Shown here: piece by piece, positions 44,313 to 54,842 of the stretch
Numbering within the stretch: position 1 is the first letter of the stretch
Layout of the letters: each line of letters begins with the position of its first letter
Source of the DNA: Muricea muricata
Lineage: Eukaryota; Cnidaria; Anthozoa; Malacalcyonacea; Plexauridae
Assembly: GCA_963855995.1 (NCBI GenBank)
Contig: OY979728.1
Location: forward strand, 7,675,330 to 7,739,329
Direction: 5' to 3'
DNA: 64,000 nt
Notes under the pieces: model-generated
Databases searched by the model: none
What the model was told of the DNA's origin: nothing
Seen by the model: only the letters and a program-made list of their open reading frames with translations
Position numbers and translations under genes: made by a program

Positions 44313-47194
44313 CACTGTAAAAACAGATTGGTTAAAATGACCAAAAAAAATTGGTTGTTTGGATGCACCTGAGCAAACCAATTTTCAATGGTCGTTTTAA
44401 CCAATAACACTTGATTATATTGACCAATAAAAAATTGGTCAAAATAACCATAATAAAAGGTTAATTTAATCAATTTTTTATTGGTCAATATAACCAAGTG
44501 TTATTGGTTAAAATGACCATTAAAAATTGGTTTGCTCAGGTGCATCCAAACAACCAATTTTTTTTGGTAATTTCAACCAATGTTTTGTTTCAAAACTGAA
44601 GTCCTGCCTAATATAGTCAATCAGAACCTGAAGGTTTCAATGAAAAAATATTTTAATACAAAGAAGCAAGAATATAAAATATTTAAATACATATATAATT
44701 ACAGTAGCAAGCCACAGTATAGAAAGCATATTAAATTGAAGAATAAATATATACAGTATAAATTTACAGGAATACTATTTATTTCATTGATGAAATTAAA
44801 TGGTACACAGTCATTGGAAAAGCTGTCTTTGTGCATGCACCTGACATCAGAACATGTTCCAGGAAAATGAGTACATTTTTGCTGTGCCCAGTCGTACCAA
44901 TGTTTTGGGGTTTGGCAGCTAAAACGCCTGGTTTTAGGCAACAAGGACATTCAATGTTTGTAACTAACCTAGTAAATTAGTTACTTCTATAATATCCAAA
45001 ACTGGAGTTGAAAATTGTGTTGGAACTTCCTGTCTTTCATAATCTGAATACTTTTGACAGCGATCAGCAACCAATTGTTCGAGCCTTTTATTCAATGACG
45101 GAAGCATAACCAAAGATGTTTCCATGCAATTACATGCAACATACACTTGAAGCCTGCAATTTAATAAAATCTTATGTTAGAAAAACCAAATAGCTATATA
45201 GCATATGACATAGCATATATAACAATAAGACATAACTTTGTTATTCATTGCAACAGTACAAACAAGAATCTAAAATCAACTTCGAAATAAAATTTTCTGG
45301 AGTTTTGCCAAAACTAGAAGGGAAAATAATGCAATGTTGGTGACACTCCCTTGCTAAGTGCAATAATCTGACATTAAACAAAATATAGTAATAAAATGGT
45401 ATGCTTTGGTCACATTGTTATTTATAAGCTTTAGAGAATTGCATTAACAGATTGTTTTGCTAAGTTTTGAGAAGTACACATACTGTAGCACTTCTTTTGA
45501 TGAATAGAATTGTATGGTCTGGTATAGATACACAAATAAAACTAATCCGGCATAAGAGTTTGTCAAAAAATACATATTCAAACAAGGAGTTCATTACTTC
45601 TTTTAAAACAAGAACTTGAAAGTCGAGCATGTAAGACGCTTTACATCCAATACGCTTTAAAACTAAATACTGTGCTAACACTTGATATCAAAATATAATA
45701 AGTGTCACATAACTAATACAGGGCAAATACCCAGAAAATTTGCTGAGAAAGAAAAAGATAAAGTTGGTAGATTCAAACTGCATTACTGCATCTTTGACTG
45801 ATTCAAACTGCATCGCAAACCTTTGACTGATGCATAGTGTTAATATACATCCTTATAATGAACACTACCATCCATAACAGATATTTAAATAAACAGTAAC
45901 TTATATGTAAGTGGCAGGCTTGATTTATAGAACTATGTATGTATATGTATTGATTGCATAGTCTGATGGGCATTCAGACATGCATTCACAGACATTCAGT
46001 ATCAGTCTGCATATAACCACATCTGGCTATCTACAGAATACAATTTTTACCGTTTTGTAGTTCTTTCCATTCACATAAAACCTTGTATCAAGGCAATGTG
46101 TGAACATCAACGTTTTATTTCAAATACTGTCGCGCGAAATTCAAATATATATAAACTGGAACACGTGTTTGAAATACATGACGGTGAAACAAAGTAAATA
46201 TTACACGTCAAAAGGGCTTTATCGACACAAAAAGTATAACAACTATCTCACCTGAGTATTACGCTGTCTTTCCTGATGTATGAGGAGTCATTTCATTCGT
46301 CATCACGGTTATTATTGCAATTTTGTTTGCTATAAAGCGACATCATAATTGAAAGAATGAAAAATATGGCTTCGAAGCATGTGATGTCGCTTCCCGGTTT
46401 GCATTGCGCGCGGAGTACTGCCACTGATCTATATAATTGACTGTACACCATCATTGTGTTTCTCCAAGGAATAAACTGAGATATTTCCTGTGGTAAAAAC
46501 ATCCATTGATAATGAATACGCCTTATACTATAAATATAAATTCTTAGTTCAATGCTTCTATTATCAAGCCAAACGCAAGAGGGTTTTTTTTGTACATGGG
46601 TCTTTGCACTGCCTGTTACCAACAGGTGTAAACCCAAAATTCACACGAAAAGATCATAAACAATTTGTAAATATGTTTCTGACGATTGTGACAAAGGCTC
46701 ATATATAATTCGTTAGAGAATTCATAAAGTTTACCAATCAATATAATTGGTTGCGGATTTGACCTATTTCTAATTTTGTTATAAATTTGACCAATTTATA
46801 ATTGGTTGTGGATTTGACCAATTCTAAATTGGTTAATTATATGATCAATTTTAAGTTGGTTATGTATTTGAACAATTGGAAATTGGTTATACAAATGACC
46901 AATTTGAAATGGTTATGTATTTGACCTATTTTAAATTGGTTATATATTTTACCAATTTTAAATGGGTTATGTATTTGGCCAATTCAAAATTGGTTATACA
47001 CATGACCAATTTCAAATTGGTTCAATTAACCAATTCAAATTGGTCAAAAATTGCAACCAATACAGAATTGGTCGAAGCAACCAATATTTTATTGGTTATG
47101 TCGGACTAACCATTCTTTAATTGGTTATAATAACCAATTTAAATTGGTTACAACCAATAAAATTGGTCATTTTAACCAGTCTGTTTTTACAGTG
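44313..47194. mobile_element. TA-target element with TTGGT palindrome arrays
   Basis: Inverted ends CACTGTAAAAACAGA.TGGT at 44313 and complement at 47194, flanked by TA on both sides. Subterminal regions (44,330-44,580 and 46,725-47,180) are arrays of 'ttggt...accaa' palindromes with a period of about 30 bp. The 2-kb interior has no recognised transposase. One stretch (45157-44975, minus) looks like an exon with acceptor and donor sites, and another open stretch follows at 44950-44700; both are unidentified. Confidence 0.72.
44700..45157 (-). other. Possible unidentified exons inside the TA element
   Basis: Minus strand 45157-44975: acceptor 'aattgcag', then an open stretch including 'CNCMETSLVMLPSLNKRLEQ', then 'CTAG|gttagt' as a donor. 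Minus strand 44950-44700: open, with Cys residues ('PKHWYDWAQQKCTHFPGTCS'). They may belong to a captured gene or decayed element protein. I recognise no family; treat as tentative. Confidence 0.3.
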
Positions 47195-47795
47195 TATTGC
47201 AAAAATACGATTTCATACATATTTGTTTACGTTCGTCGTTGCTATTTATGGCAGTTCGCCGGGCATGAAACTGGCATTTGCGACAAAAACTATATTTGGC
47301 TTGGTCGCGTAATTTTGAAAACGGGTGTAACCTGTGGTGACACGGACGCCAGCCGGTAGTATAACCACACAATATTCTTGAACAGAGGTGTATCTTAGAG
47401 AATGCCCAAAGCCGACCGCTAAATTGTTAGCAAGTGCCTGCACCTGCACAGTTTACGTAAATATGTGGGCTTTTTACTACTTTTTTGTAAACCGCGCTTA
47501 CGTAGCTACATGCTAACAATATGGCGGGCAGACAAAACACCTTATGTTTTTCGCCGAGATAAACCTCTGTATGTTAAGACTCCGTGCTGGGTATAAAATC
47601 AACTGATTATAGATGGTGTCAGGCGTTCTCGTTTGAAATCAAGAACGGCAGTCAATAGACTTTCGAACACCTTCTTGATTTCATTCAACGGCTGATGCCA
47701 TCATTCGCCATCTATAACGACTCGAAGAACGTCGCTTGCTCTCTGTTGTCATTATTATATGGTCCACTGATTACTGCCGCATTGAATTACTGAGA

Positions 47796-47911
47796 GATCT
47801 TAGAAAACACAAAATTTTTGACACTCCGTAAACTGTGAACATTTTATAAACAAAATAAAAATTAAAATAAGATGTTGACAATTTACGGAGTATCAATATT
47901 TTTGTTTTCTC
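47796..47911. repeat. Hairpin / small MITE
   Basis: 'gaaaacacaaaatttttgac' with 'actccgtaaa', and the imperfect complement ending 'atcaatatttttgttttc', form a stem of about 38 bp with a 40-bp A+T-rich loop. Lies in the right arm of the MULE-like element. Confidence 0.65.
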
Positions 47912-48092
47912 TATACATTTATATTGTCGGTGTTCCAGCGTTAATTTATTCAATAAACTTTATGACTAATGATATTTCACTCGCATTTTTCCTTTTAATA
48001 TATTTCTTTCACAATCTAAATTTTTTGATTTTCCGTCATTCTGTATTCCGGCATTCCGGCGTTCCTTCTTTTACTACATGACATCAGGAATG

Positions 48093-49113
48093 CAATTAAG
48101 GGGGTCCACTAAATAAGTGGGATAGTACAACAGCGTCCTAAGCCAGAGCAAATAAATTTTCAGTGTTGAAAAAGCAAGTCCTCTTAGGTTGGTTGCATGG
48201 GATAAATGTTCTTTCTCCGCTTTGAGCTGGGCTTTTTTGCTCCTCCCCCCCCCCCCCTCTGCAGTCAGTAAAAGAAAGTTTGTGCTTTCTGAAGAAAAAG
48301 TGAATCTATATAAGTACTTTTTTTACAAAAAGACTTGCTCAAGTTTCTCAGAAGAAATATCTATATGCTTCAAATATTTATAAAATATGTGAAGTTCCCA
48401 GTGACCTTTTCTTAGACTGTGAATTCAATTTGAATTTTAGTCACAGTAATAAATAGGAATCACTTTCATGGTCGGCATTTTATTGTATTATGATCTTATG
48501 TCGAAGAATATTAATAAGTGCATGCACATATGTGCATATTTTATTTCATTTGATAGAAATTTTGCAAAAATACTGTGTGCCCCACCTCAAAGTCTAGGCA
48601 GAAAAGACCTTTGCGCTCCGCTTCTATGCAGCTAAAAAGGTATGTGTCTCGTCTTTTGCTTGCATCGTGATAAATTTAAATTGGTTTGTTTCTCTTTTCT
48701 TTTATACCTTTGACTCTTCCATATTTGTCTGCAGCCTGCAGGATTCGTGTGTAGTGTAAGAATTTCCACGTCTACCCGAAAAATAAAATTAGTGCATTAT
48801 TTGATGCAAAAATACATAATAAGATAAATGACGAGGCATGGTGTCTCCGAAAATAATAAAAACTAAATAGTACCTTTATCAACCTTCGTCAGTTTTTTGT
48901 CGACGCTTAGTTCAAGTTTACTGAGGGCATCTTGAATCTATTTATAGGAGAAAGGAAGATCACTTCACGAGTCATTTAACAACAAATAAAGCCACATATT
49001 CTTGAGCAATGTATATGAAACCCAGGTCGCCAGACATGTCTCCGCAAAAAAATTTATGTATTGATTGTTGTTATACACGCGGTATAACTTATATCTTTTT
49101 GGGTCGCCAATAC
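48093..49113. other. No gene recognised
   Basis: Unique DNA with a C homopolymer (48,243-48,257); presumably intronic relative to the minus-strand exons on each side. Confidence 0.5.
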
Positions 49114-49227
49114 TTTCCACTGAGAGTTTGCTTTGAGATAAAGCTTTCTGTCATCAATGCGATAGGAAAGTAGACCATTTAGCTTTGGAAGTTTATTCAT
49201 TGATCGATTGTTGCCAACTACTGCAAC
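49114..49227 (-). CDS. Exon of a secreted matrix-like protein (NC/trimerisation-like motif)
   Basis: A 114-bp phase-0 exon with acceptor 'cacacag' and donor 'gtattg', encoding 38 residues including 'PKLNGLLSYRIDDRKLYLKA' and ending 'NSQWK'. The pattern 'G.L.Y......LYV...W' resembles the trimerisation/NC region of collagen XV/XVIII-like and cnidarian secreted proteins. It probably precedes the C-terminal exon at 43.5 kb, with a 5.6-kb intron full of transposons. Exon identity is by signal and pattern only. Confidence 0.55.
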
Positions 49228-49726
49228 CTGTGTGATATTAATTGACAAATTATGTAAAAAGTAGTTGTACATCGATGCAATACAGTGCAATATGTAAACA
49301 AGCGCATGAAATAGATCAATGGCAATTTTATGTACTCATATGCTCGATAATCTTACCCCATCATTAATTGTGACATCTTCAGCAACAGAACATGAGCCCT
49401 TAACAAATGATACCGATAACAATTACAAACAGTTAGTGTTTAAAAGTGAAAATACAACAGTCGTGTTGGCAAACAGAAATAAAGTCACCTTTTTACCTTA
49501 CATTTGAGATAATAATAACGTCCCGGAGGCATTAATCTTCATAGGCTAAGTACTGTATTATGTAACAATGGTATCCACCCGAGAGAGGAAAACACTTAAA
49601 GTACCAGGTGAAGTGTGAAGTGTTGCATAATATTGAATTTTGTCACCTGATGACTGTATGTTCAGAGGTCATACAAGTCTTATCAGTTATATTTTTAGTT
49701 TAAGCTAACCAATAACTACCAATTAC

Positions 49727-49848
49727 CTTTCTCCTTACTCCGTCTTCAACGCGCCATATTTCTAAATTCCCTGCACTGTTCTTTTCTTTAAACTCCATAC
49801 ATTTTTTCCAAACACGTTTTGGTGAAGATGAACGGATTCAAAACCAAA
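49727..49848 (-). CDS. Possible exon upstream of the 49.1-kb exon
   Basis: 122-bp minus-strand open stretch between acceptor 'tcacag' and donor 'gtaatt', with 'KRVWKKCMEFKEKNSAGNLE' then 'IWRVEDGVRRK'. The composition is coding-like and the exon is correctly spaced, but I do not recognise the domain. Confidence 0.4.
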
Positions 49849-50844
49849 CTGTGATTTTGTATTTTTTTTCAAAGCTGTTCCACCGTTGATTGCTTAACAT
49901 TTAGGTGCACAGTAATCCTGCCTCGTGTCTGGACCAAAACATGCACAGCACTATAAAATAGAAGTAACACTATTCTCTGATAGTTTCCAATAAGAATAAA
50001 ATATTTCAACCTGGATTCAAACACTTCAATATGGTAAATGTTTCGATACTAATGTCAAATACAGGTATATGTACCACAAAATACCTCGGTACCACAGAAT
50101 ACCAGTCGTATTTATTTTCAGTACAAAATTTGGCAGAAACGTGCAAAATACTTTATTCTCGTAAATATATATTAATTTTGGTGTTAATTGATACATAAAT
50201 AAGAAAAATGAATATTATAATAAAAATTCCTAAAAGTAACGAGGATAAAGTTTAAATATAAATCGTTGTTTTTGATACCTCTTTTTTGCTAAATGCTCGT
50301 AAAATCAGGACGTTTGAAAATAAGTTTGCAAGCCAACATAAATTATGTTCATAGACATTTGTACTAAGCGATAAAACATTCCTGCAATTCAAGAATAACA
50401 GGGAGCAATCAAATTCGCTATAAAAGAGCACGATCTTTCTACATTATTGATAAACCTGATATATTGTAGTATATATCATGCATGGTATTATGTAATGACT
50501 TTAGTATTAACCTTCCACTGAATTAGATAGCAATATATCTATACAGTATCACCATACAGCATCAAAGACCAAATCCTGGTTCAATTTGATAAACCGTTAC
50601 TTATTTATTGTCACACTGGTATTCTGTGGTACATTAGGATTTTATCCAAATAATGTCAGGCTTCAAAAATACTAGAATATACTAAATCTAACCGCAAAAC
50701 CCCACAGGAAGAAAAACTACAGGGAAAAACTTTCTAAAAAACCAGTAATAGTCCATGATATATACTTGTGACATAAAATATGAATGATAGAAAATTGTAG
50801 GGTATTCTGTGGTACATACAACTGTATTTTAGAAACAAACCTAC
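49849..50844. other. No gene recognised
   Basis: A+T-rich intron-like DNA between candidate exons. Confidence 0.5.
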
Positions 50845-53326
50845 CTTTCCGTGATCACATCCAATGAATGATGTTTGGGCATCTTGTATCCCTGAACGTC
50901 CATTGACGACACTGTAGCTGCATGAAAGAACACAACAAGATATTTCTTGATGCCATGCATTGGGGCTCAATATGTAAGACAGTGACTTAATGACTATTTT
51001 AAACATAACATTCAGGTATTTTTCTGCATCGGTTAGATTCTCATTTCTATTTCTATGTTATTTCCAACTTTATCTTAAACATCAATATAACCAGAATAAA
51101 ATAATCACCTGTATGAGCCAGATATATCGATATGATATTTATAACGATATGCAAAACCACCTCGGCAAACCTCTTTGAAACACTTGTTCATTTTATCCTA
51201 TCCTAAAAATGAGGATAAGATAGGAATATATATAAGAATCGGATTGTGAGTCACAGAATTGTTAGGTGAAATCCTTGCAAGAGTCAAAGTGTCGCCCAAA
51301 ACAGCGACAATTTAAAAAAAGAAATGCTTGCCAAAGTATTCATAGATTATATTAACTTCCGTAAAAACAACTGAAATTCTAAACGCCTTTTCCATTTGAT
51401 TTACTTTTGTCGATCTAATTGAAATTCGTTTTTAGACACACACCCATCCCAGTCCAGGCGCAATTAAAGCTTCAAATCGTGAACAATTTAAATTTCTTGT
51501 TGTGATCTTTCTGCTCATCAGATCTGTAACGTAGGCAATGTTGCCAATCCCTGGATATTGATGACCGCATCCTCCATCATTGGACATGAGTAGTTTCGAA
51601 AGAATGCGTGGAGAGTTGAAACGATAATACCTATAGAATAGAGAGAGTATTCATATTAGTTGTCGATTTGGAACATAACGGTTTAACGGCGAAAACGCCA
51701 AAAACAAGAAACGCCAAAAACAGCAGAAAAAAACTTAAAACAATTGAATGGACAACAATTACAGCCCAAGTGCAGCAATGATCGACGTCAAAAAGACCAA
51801 CTCATATAAACATGCCAATGCGCGCATGCCAATTTTCTCAAAATCTTTACTCGTCGAAATTTGTATTCGAAAATCTAACACGTCTTGATCACCAAATAAA
51901 CTTGACCAGTGGCGGATCCAGGGTAAGTCAAAATAAATTATAGCAGCTCAATTTTAAATTCAAAATAACTTTTTAGCAATGTCATAGGTTATGAATTTCA
52001 AAAGAATAAAATCTAACCAATGAAGTTGCTTTGAAGGTATTTTAGAATGTAAATATATCCTAGAATGAGCTGTGGTAATGTATTTTGACTTACGCTAGAT
52101 CCGCCACTGAGCTTGACCACCCTGCGGGACCACGGGGATTAATGAAAGATGTACTAGATGGAATGGCCCAGGTTTCTGGTGTATCTTTGACACCAATCAA
52201 CAGGAATTCGCCGTTGTCTGTTTTAACATCACACCAGGCCTAGATGACATCAGATTATTAGGTATCTAAACTAGTTGAAGATCGTCCCTATTTTGGTCAT
52301 GTTTTGAATAATTACACAAGAAGCTATACTATCTTTATTTATGGTGACTAACTGTGAAAGTTCTAACTTGTTTTCCATGAGATAGAGCAGGCGTAGTAAT
52401 CGGCAAGAAATTTTTATTAATTCATTTTGCATTGTTTTACGTACTCTAATCGGTCCTTTCTTTGTCTGAATCCAGTAAACTCCACTCTCGGGTTCTGGAA
52501 CATTGTCCACAACGTGCGAGCAATCTTCTGCTGGGTCAAAATAGTTTCCATATGAATGACTTAAAAACGCAGATGACTTGACGCAATTGATTTGACAATT
52601 TATTCTGTTGTTTTTTATTGAGCATTTATTATTCTCATACTAAGTCTACTTGAATGCACTATTTGTACCGTTGTACTATTTGTCGTATAACCGCACAACT
52701 TATTATTGCAAATAAGATCTAAATTTGTAAATTCAGTTGTTTTTTATTGGCAAATTAGAACTTTTGGCCAAGCTTTTTCACGTTGAGTCTTCAAACGGTT
52801 TACTCCTTGGACCAGTTGTTCTAAGAAGGTTTAGCATCAACCCTGATTAAAATTTAATTTAACCTGGATTAAAATTCGATCCAGGCAAGATTTATAAGAA
52901 AAATAGTTTTACGTTTTTAATTAGCTCTTGGAAAATTTGCTTTGAATTTGGAGTCACCCCATCATGAAGCTAGTAACCTTCCTTTGAACAACTTATCTCT
53001 TGTGGTATCCTAACCCTAACCCTAAAGGAAAATATTTATAACGACCAATTGTGATGTACTATTCAGCTTGGTGTTACATTTCACTGCCAAGTAGATGTCG
53101 ATTAACGTTTCTAAAATGTATCGCAAAAAACACGCAACAAATGATGAATTTAATAGGAAATACAAAAATTATTTAAAACGATCTACCTACCATTTATCAT
53201 ATCCCATCGATATTTTCCGTCACTTCGAACACAAGCGACAATTTTGTCATCATCATTGCGATCTCTGACAACCACAAATTTTCTCCTTTTTCTTTTATTG
53301 CAAGATCCTAGATCATATCGATTTGC
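50845..53326 (-). pseudogene. Fibrinogen-related gene, five exons, disrupted by a MITE
   Basis: Minus-strand exons in order: 53326-53191 ('NDDDKIVACVRSDGKYRWD'); 52530-52445 ('DCSHVVDNVPEPESGVYWIQ', the fibrinogen-like opening); 52239 to about 51,820 ('WCDVKTDNGEFLLIGVKD', 'WAIPSSTSFINPRGPAGWS', then after the MITE 'FGDQDVLDFRIQISTS'); 51630-51444 ('YYRFNSPRILSKLL', 'GIGNIAYVTDL', 'NCSRFEAL', 'APGLGW'); and 50917-50845 ('NGRSGIQDAQTSFIGCDHGK'). Splice signals are GT-AG except a doubtful donor after exon 3. The order matches secreted fibrinogen-domain lectin-like proteins common in cnidarians. A 203-bp hAT-like MITE splits exon 3, and a 1-nt frame problem is visible near its end, so this copy is probably dead. 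Whether the 49-kb and 43-kb exons belong to this gene or a neighbour is unclear. Confidence 0.7.
51907..52109. mobile_element. hAT-like MITE inside a fibrinogen exon
   Basis: Inverted ends CAGTGGCGGATC at 51907 and the complement GATCCGCCACTG ending 52109, flanked by 8-bp repeats aacttgac / agcttgac (7 of 8 identical). 203 bp, A+T-rich, non-coding. Removal with one duplication rejoins the fibrinogen reading frame. Confidence 0.82.
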
Positions 53327-53835
53327 CTGATGTGTTAAAATTAAGCGTATACCTTTCTCTCTATAATGGCGCTTGACCAATTAAAACTGACTCCCATTAG
53401 AACAGCATTATTCTAGGATTAGTCCCATTAGGACAGTATTTCATTCTTAATCAACGTTGTATTCCTTTGTACAAAAAATATTGTACCACCTTTTTTTATT
53501 TGTCTAATACAAATACAGTAACGAACCGAAACTTAGACAATTAGCCGAAAATTACTTTATTTAGAGGTTGAGTAAGGATCGTCCTTGTTAGTTCACTGTT
53601 ACTACAGAAAGAGAATCTAAATTAAACTAACTTTACCTATACTTCGTCTTTTGGTCAAGGTGAACACAGGAGAGCAAATAAACTACAAACTGCTCTCTAT
53701 TTTGAATCAAATAAATTCTATCAATGATCCCATGTTTATTCCGACAACCAGTACTTTAGGGTCGAGTTTGCCTATAACCTGCGTAATACAATGTTGAAAC
53801 AAAAGAGACAAGACAGATGCATGAGCGATTGGCTA
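53327..53835. other. No gene recognised
   Basis: A short repeat ('ggactagtcccattag'-like) at about 53,390-53,440 and otherwise unremarkable sequence between the fibrinogen gene and the Maverick block. Confidence 0.5.
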
Positions 53836-53879
53836 AGTAGTCATATACGCCACTTTAGGTCACTATCAATTTGAACTGC

Positions 53880-53965
53880 CTTTTCCAAGATGGCGTCCCA
53901 AAAAATTTCCAAGATGGCGTCCAAAAAATTTTCCAAGATGGCATCCAAAAAATTTTCCAAGATGG
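53880..53965. repeat. ~27-bp tandem repeat 'ccaagatggcgtccaaaaaatttt'
   Basis: Three to four imperfect units, partly degenerate, near the left side of the Maverick block. Confidence 0.85.
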
Positions 53966-54358
53966 CGAGGGAAATTTCCAAATGGCCGCCACCAAAAAAA
54001 AAATCGCGAAATAAATTTTTACGATTTTTCCCAAAATCGTAAAAACATGAAATTTTGCAAAAAGTGCCATAAAAGAATCGTGGAAAAAATTGCGAGTGCA
54101 ATAGATTGTTCTTCCGATTCGGTTAAAATTTGTATGTGTAATGGGGTTGCATTTATGCATCAGAGTGTATTAAATCGGATTGGTTCCAAAGTTGGTCCAA
54201 CCAAAACAAAAAATTTTGTTATTTGATAATTTTTCGAGAGGTAAAATCAAAAAAACTAGTTAAAAAAACGTGGCTCGATCGGATAAAAAAATCGCGACTC
54301 AGGTCGGTCAAAAAAAATTGAGGACTTAAAAAAGTAATTTTGATAAGGGGTAAAATAA

Positions 54359-54562
54359 AGCAATGAAGTTTGGAGAAGTAAAATTAAAAACATTAACGTC
54401 GGTGGTATGCAGATCATTCTCATTCGTACGGAGGACGATAAACCTTTGTACGTGACAACAGAAAAGTGTTTTTCGTTTGGTGTAAAACACGAAAAGAAAT
54501 TTAAAACGACATCGATCTCGGGACCTATTAGAGATAGAATTAAATATGTTAATGGAAGATGA
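54359..54562 (+). pseudogene. Maverick ORF fragment, unknown
   Basis: Open plus-strand stretch preceded by a stop and without a proper start, including 'ILIRTEDDKPLYVTTEKC' and 'KYVNG' before TGA. Coding-like composition; I do not recognise a family. A 10-bp-stem hairpin follows directly, then a minus-strand gene end. Confidence 0.4.
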
Positions 54563-54580
54563 TTTACCGTTAGATTAATT

Positions 54581-54607
54581 TTTTTCCTATTCTGAAGATA
54601 GGAAAAA
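54581..54607. terminator. Hairpin between convergent Maverick genes (left)
   Basis: TTTTTCCTAT / ATAGGAAAAA, 10-bp stem with a 7-nt loop. It lies between the plus-strand stop at 54562 and the minus-strand stop at 54680. Could serve both transcripts as a 3'-end signal (inference). Confidence 0.5.
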
Positions 54608-54679
54608 TTTATTTTTCTTCTTCCTGTTCTTTTCTTCGGCCGGTCCTTCTTTACACGCCGCTTTTTCGTAGTGTTTTTT

Positions 54680-54826
54680 TTATTTCCTCCAAATTGCAAC
54701 TTGGAAATTCGTTTCTATACCGTCTTGTCTACGAAACATATGGAATCCTGTGAGCAGTTTTCTCTTTTTGTCAATATCTTTGTTATAGTAGTCTCCATCT
54801 TTTTTACTCGATGACCTACATCCCAT
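54680..54826 (-). CDS. Small Maverick protein, basic, unknown
   Basis: 48 residues starting MGCRSSSKKDGDYYNKDID. The start lies 16 bp from the fibre gene start on the other strand. MGC at the N terminus could be a lipid-modification signal (myristoyl-type), which is inference. Another minus-strand frame overlapping its end is very Lys/Arg-rich ('KKRRVKKDRPKKRTGRRK'), so the real protein may continue into a basic tail through a frameshift. Unrecognised. Confidence 0.4.
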   Translation of the reverse strand: MGCRSSSKKDGDYYNKDIDKKRKLLTGFHMFRRQDGIETNFQVAIWRK

Positions 54827-54842
54827 GGTTTTATAAAAATAA
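54827..54842. promoter_or_regulatory. Divergent 16-bp start-to-start spacer (fibre / small protein)
   Basis: GGTTTTATAAAAATAA separates two ATGs on opposite strands. It contains the palindrome TTTTATAAAA. The same arrangement with a similar palindrome occurs at 62431-62447. Confidence 0.5.

Larger units (their letters stand above)
44019..48082. mobile_element. MULE-like foldback element, ~10-bp target duplication
   Basis: Ends CATGTAGTAAAAGA (left, 44020) and its complement (right, to 48080) are flanked by the direct repeat ATCAGGAATG (44009-44018 and 48083-48092). A 9-10-bp duplication is typical of Mutator-like elements. Inverted arms continue inward with 'ggaatgccggaa' repeats and 'cccgttttcaaaattacg' (about 44,153 against 47,325). 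Another element is nested inside (44313-47194). No transposase recognised. Confidence 0.7.

Noticed and set aside
46293..46637. 114-residue minus-strand frame in the TA element
   Set aside because: No recognisable motif, no splice context, and composition like surrounding A+T-rich DNA.
47246..47449. 67-residue frame near 47.3 kb
   Set aside because: Lies in the inverted arm of the MULE-like element with no homology recognised.
54256..54699. 147-residue minus-strand frame with a basic start
   Set aside because: Mostly antisense to the plus-strand fragment 54359-54562; only the Lys/Arg-rich start might be real and is noted under 54680-54826.
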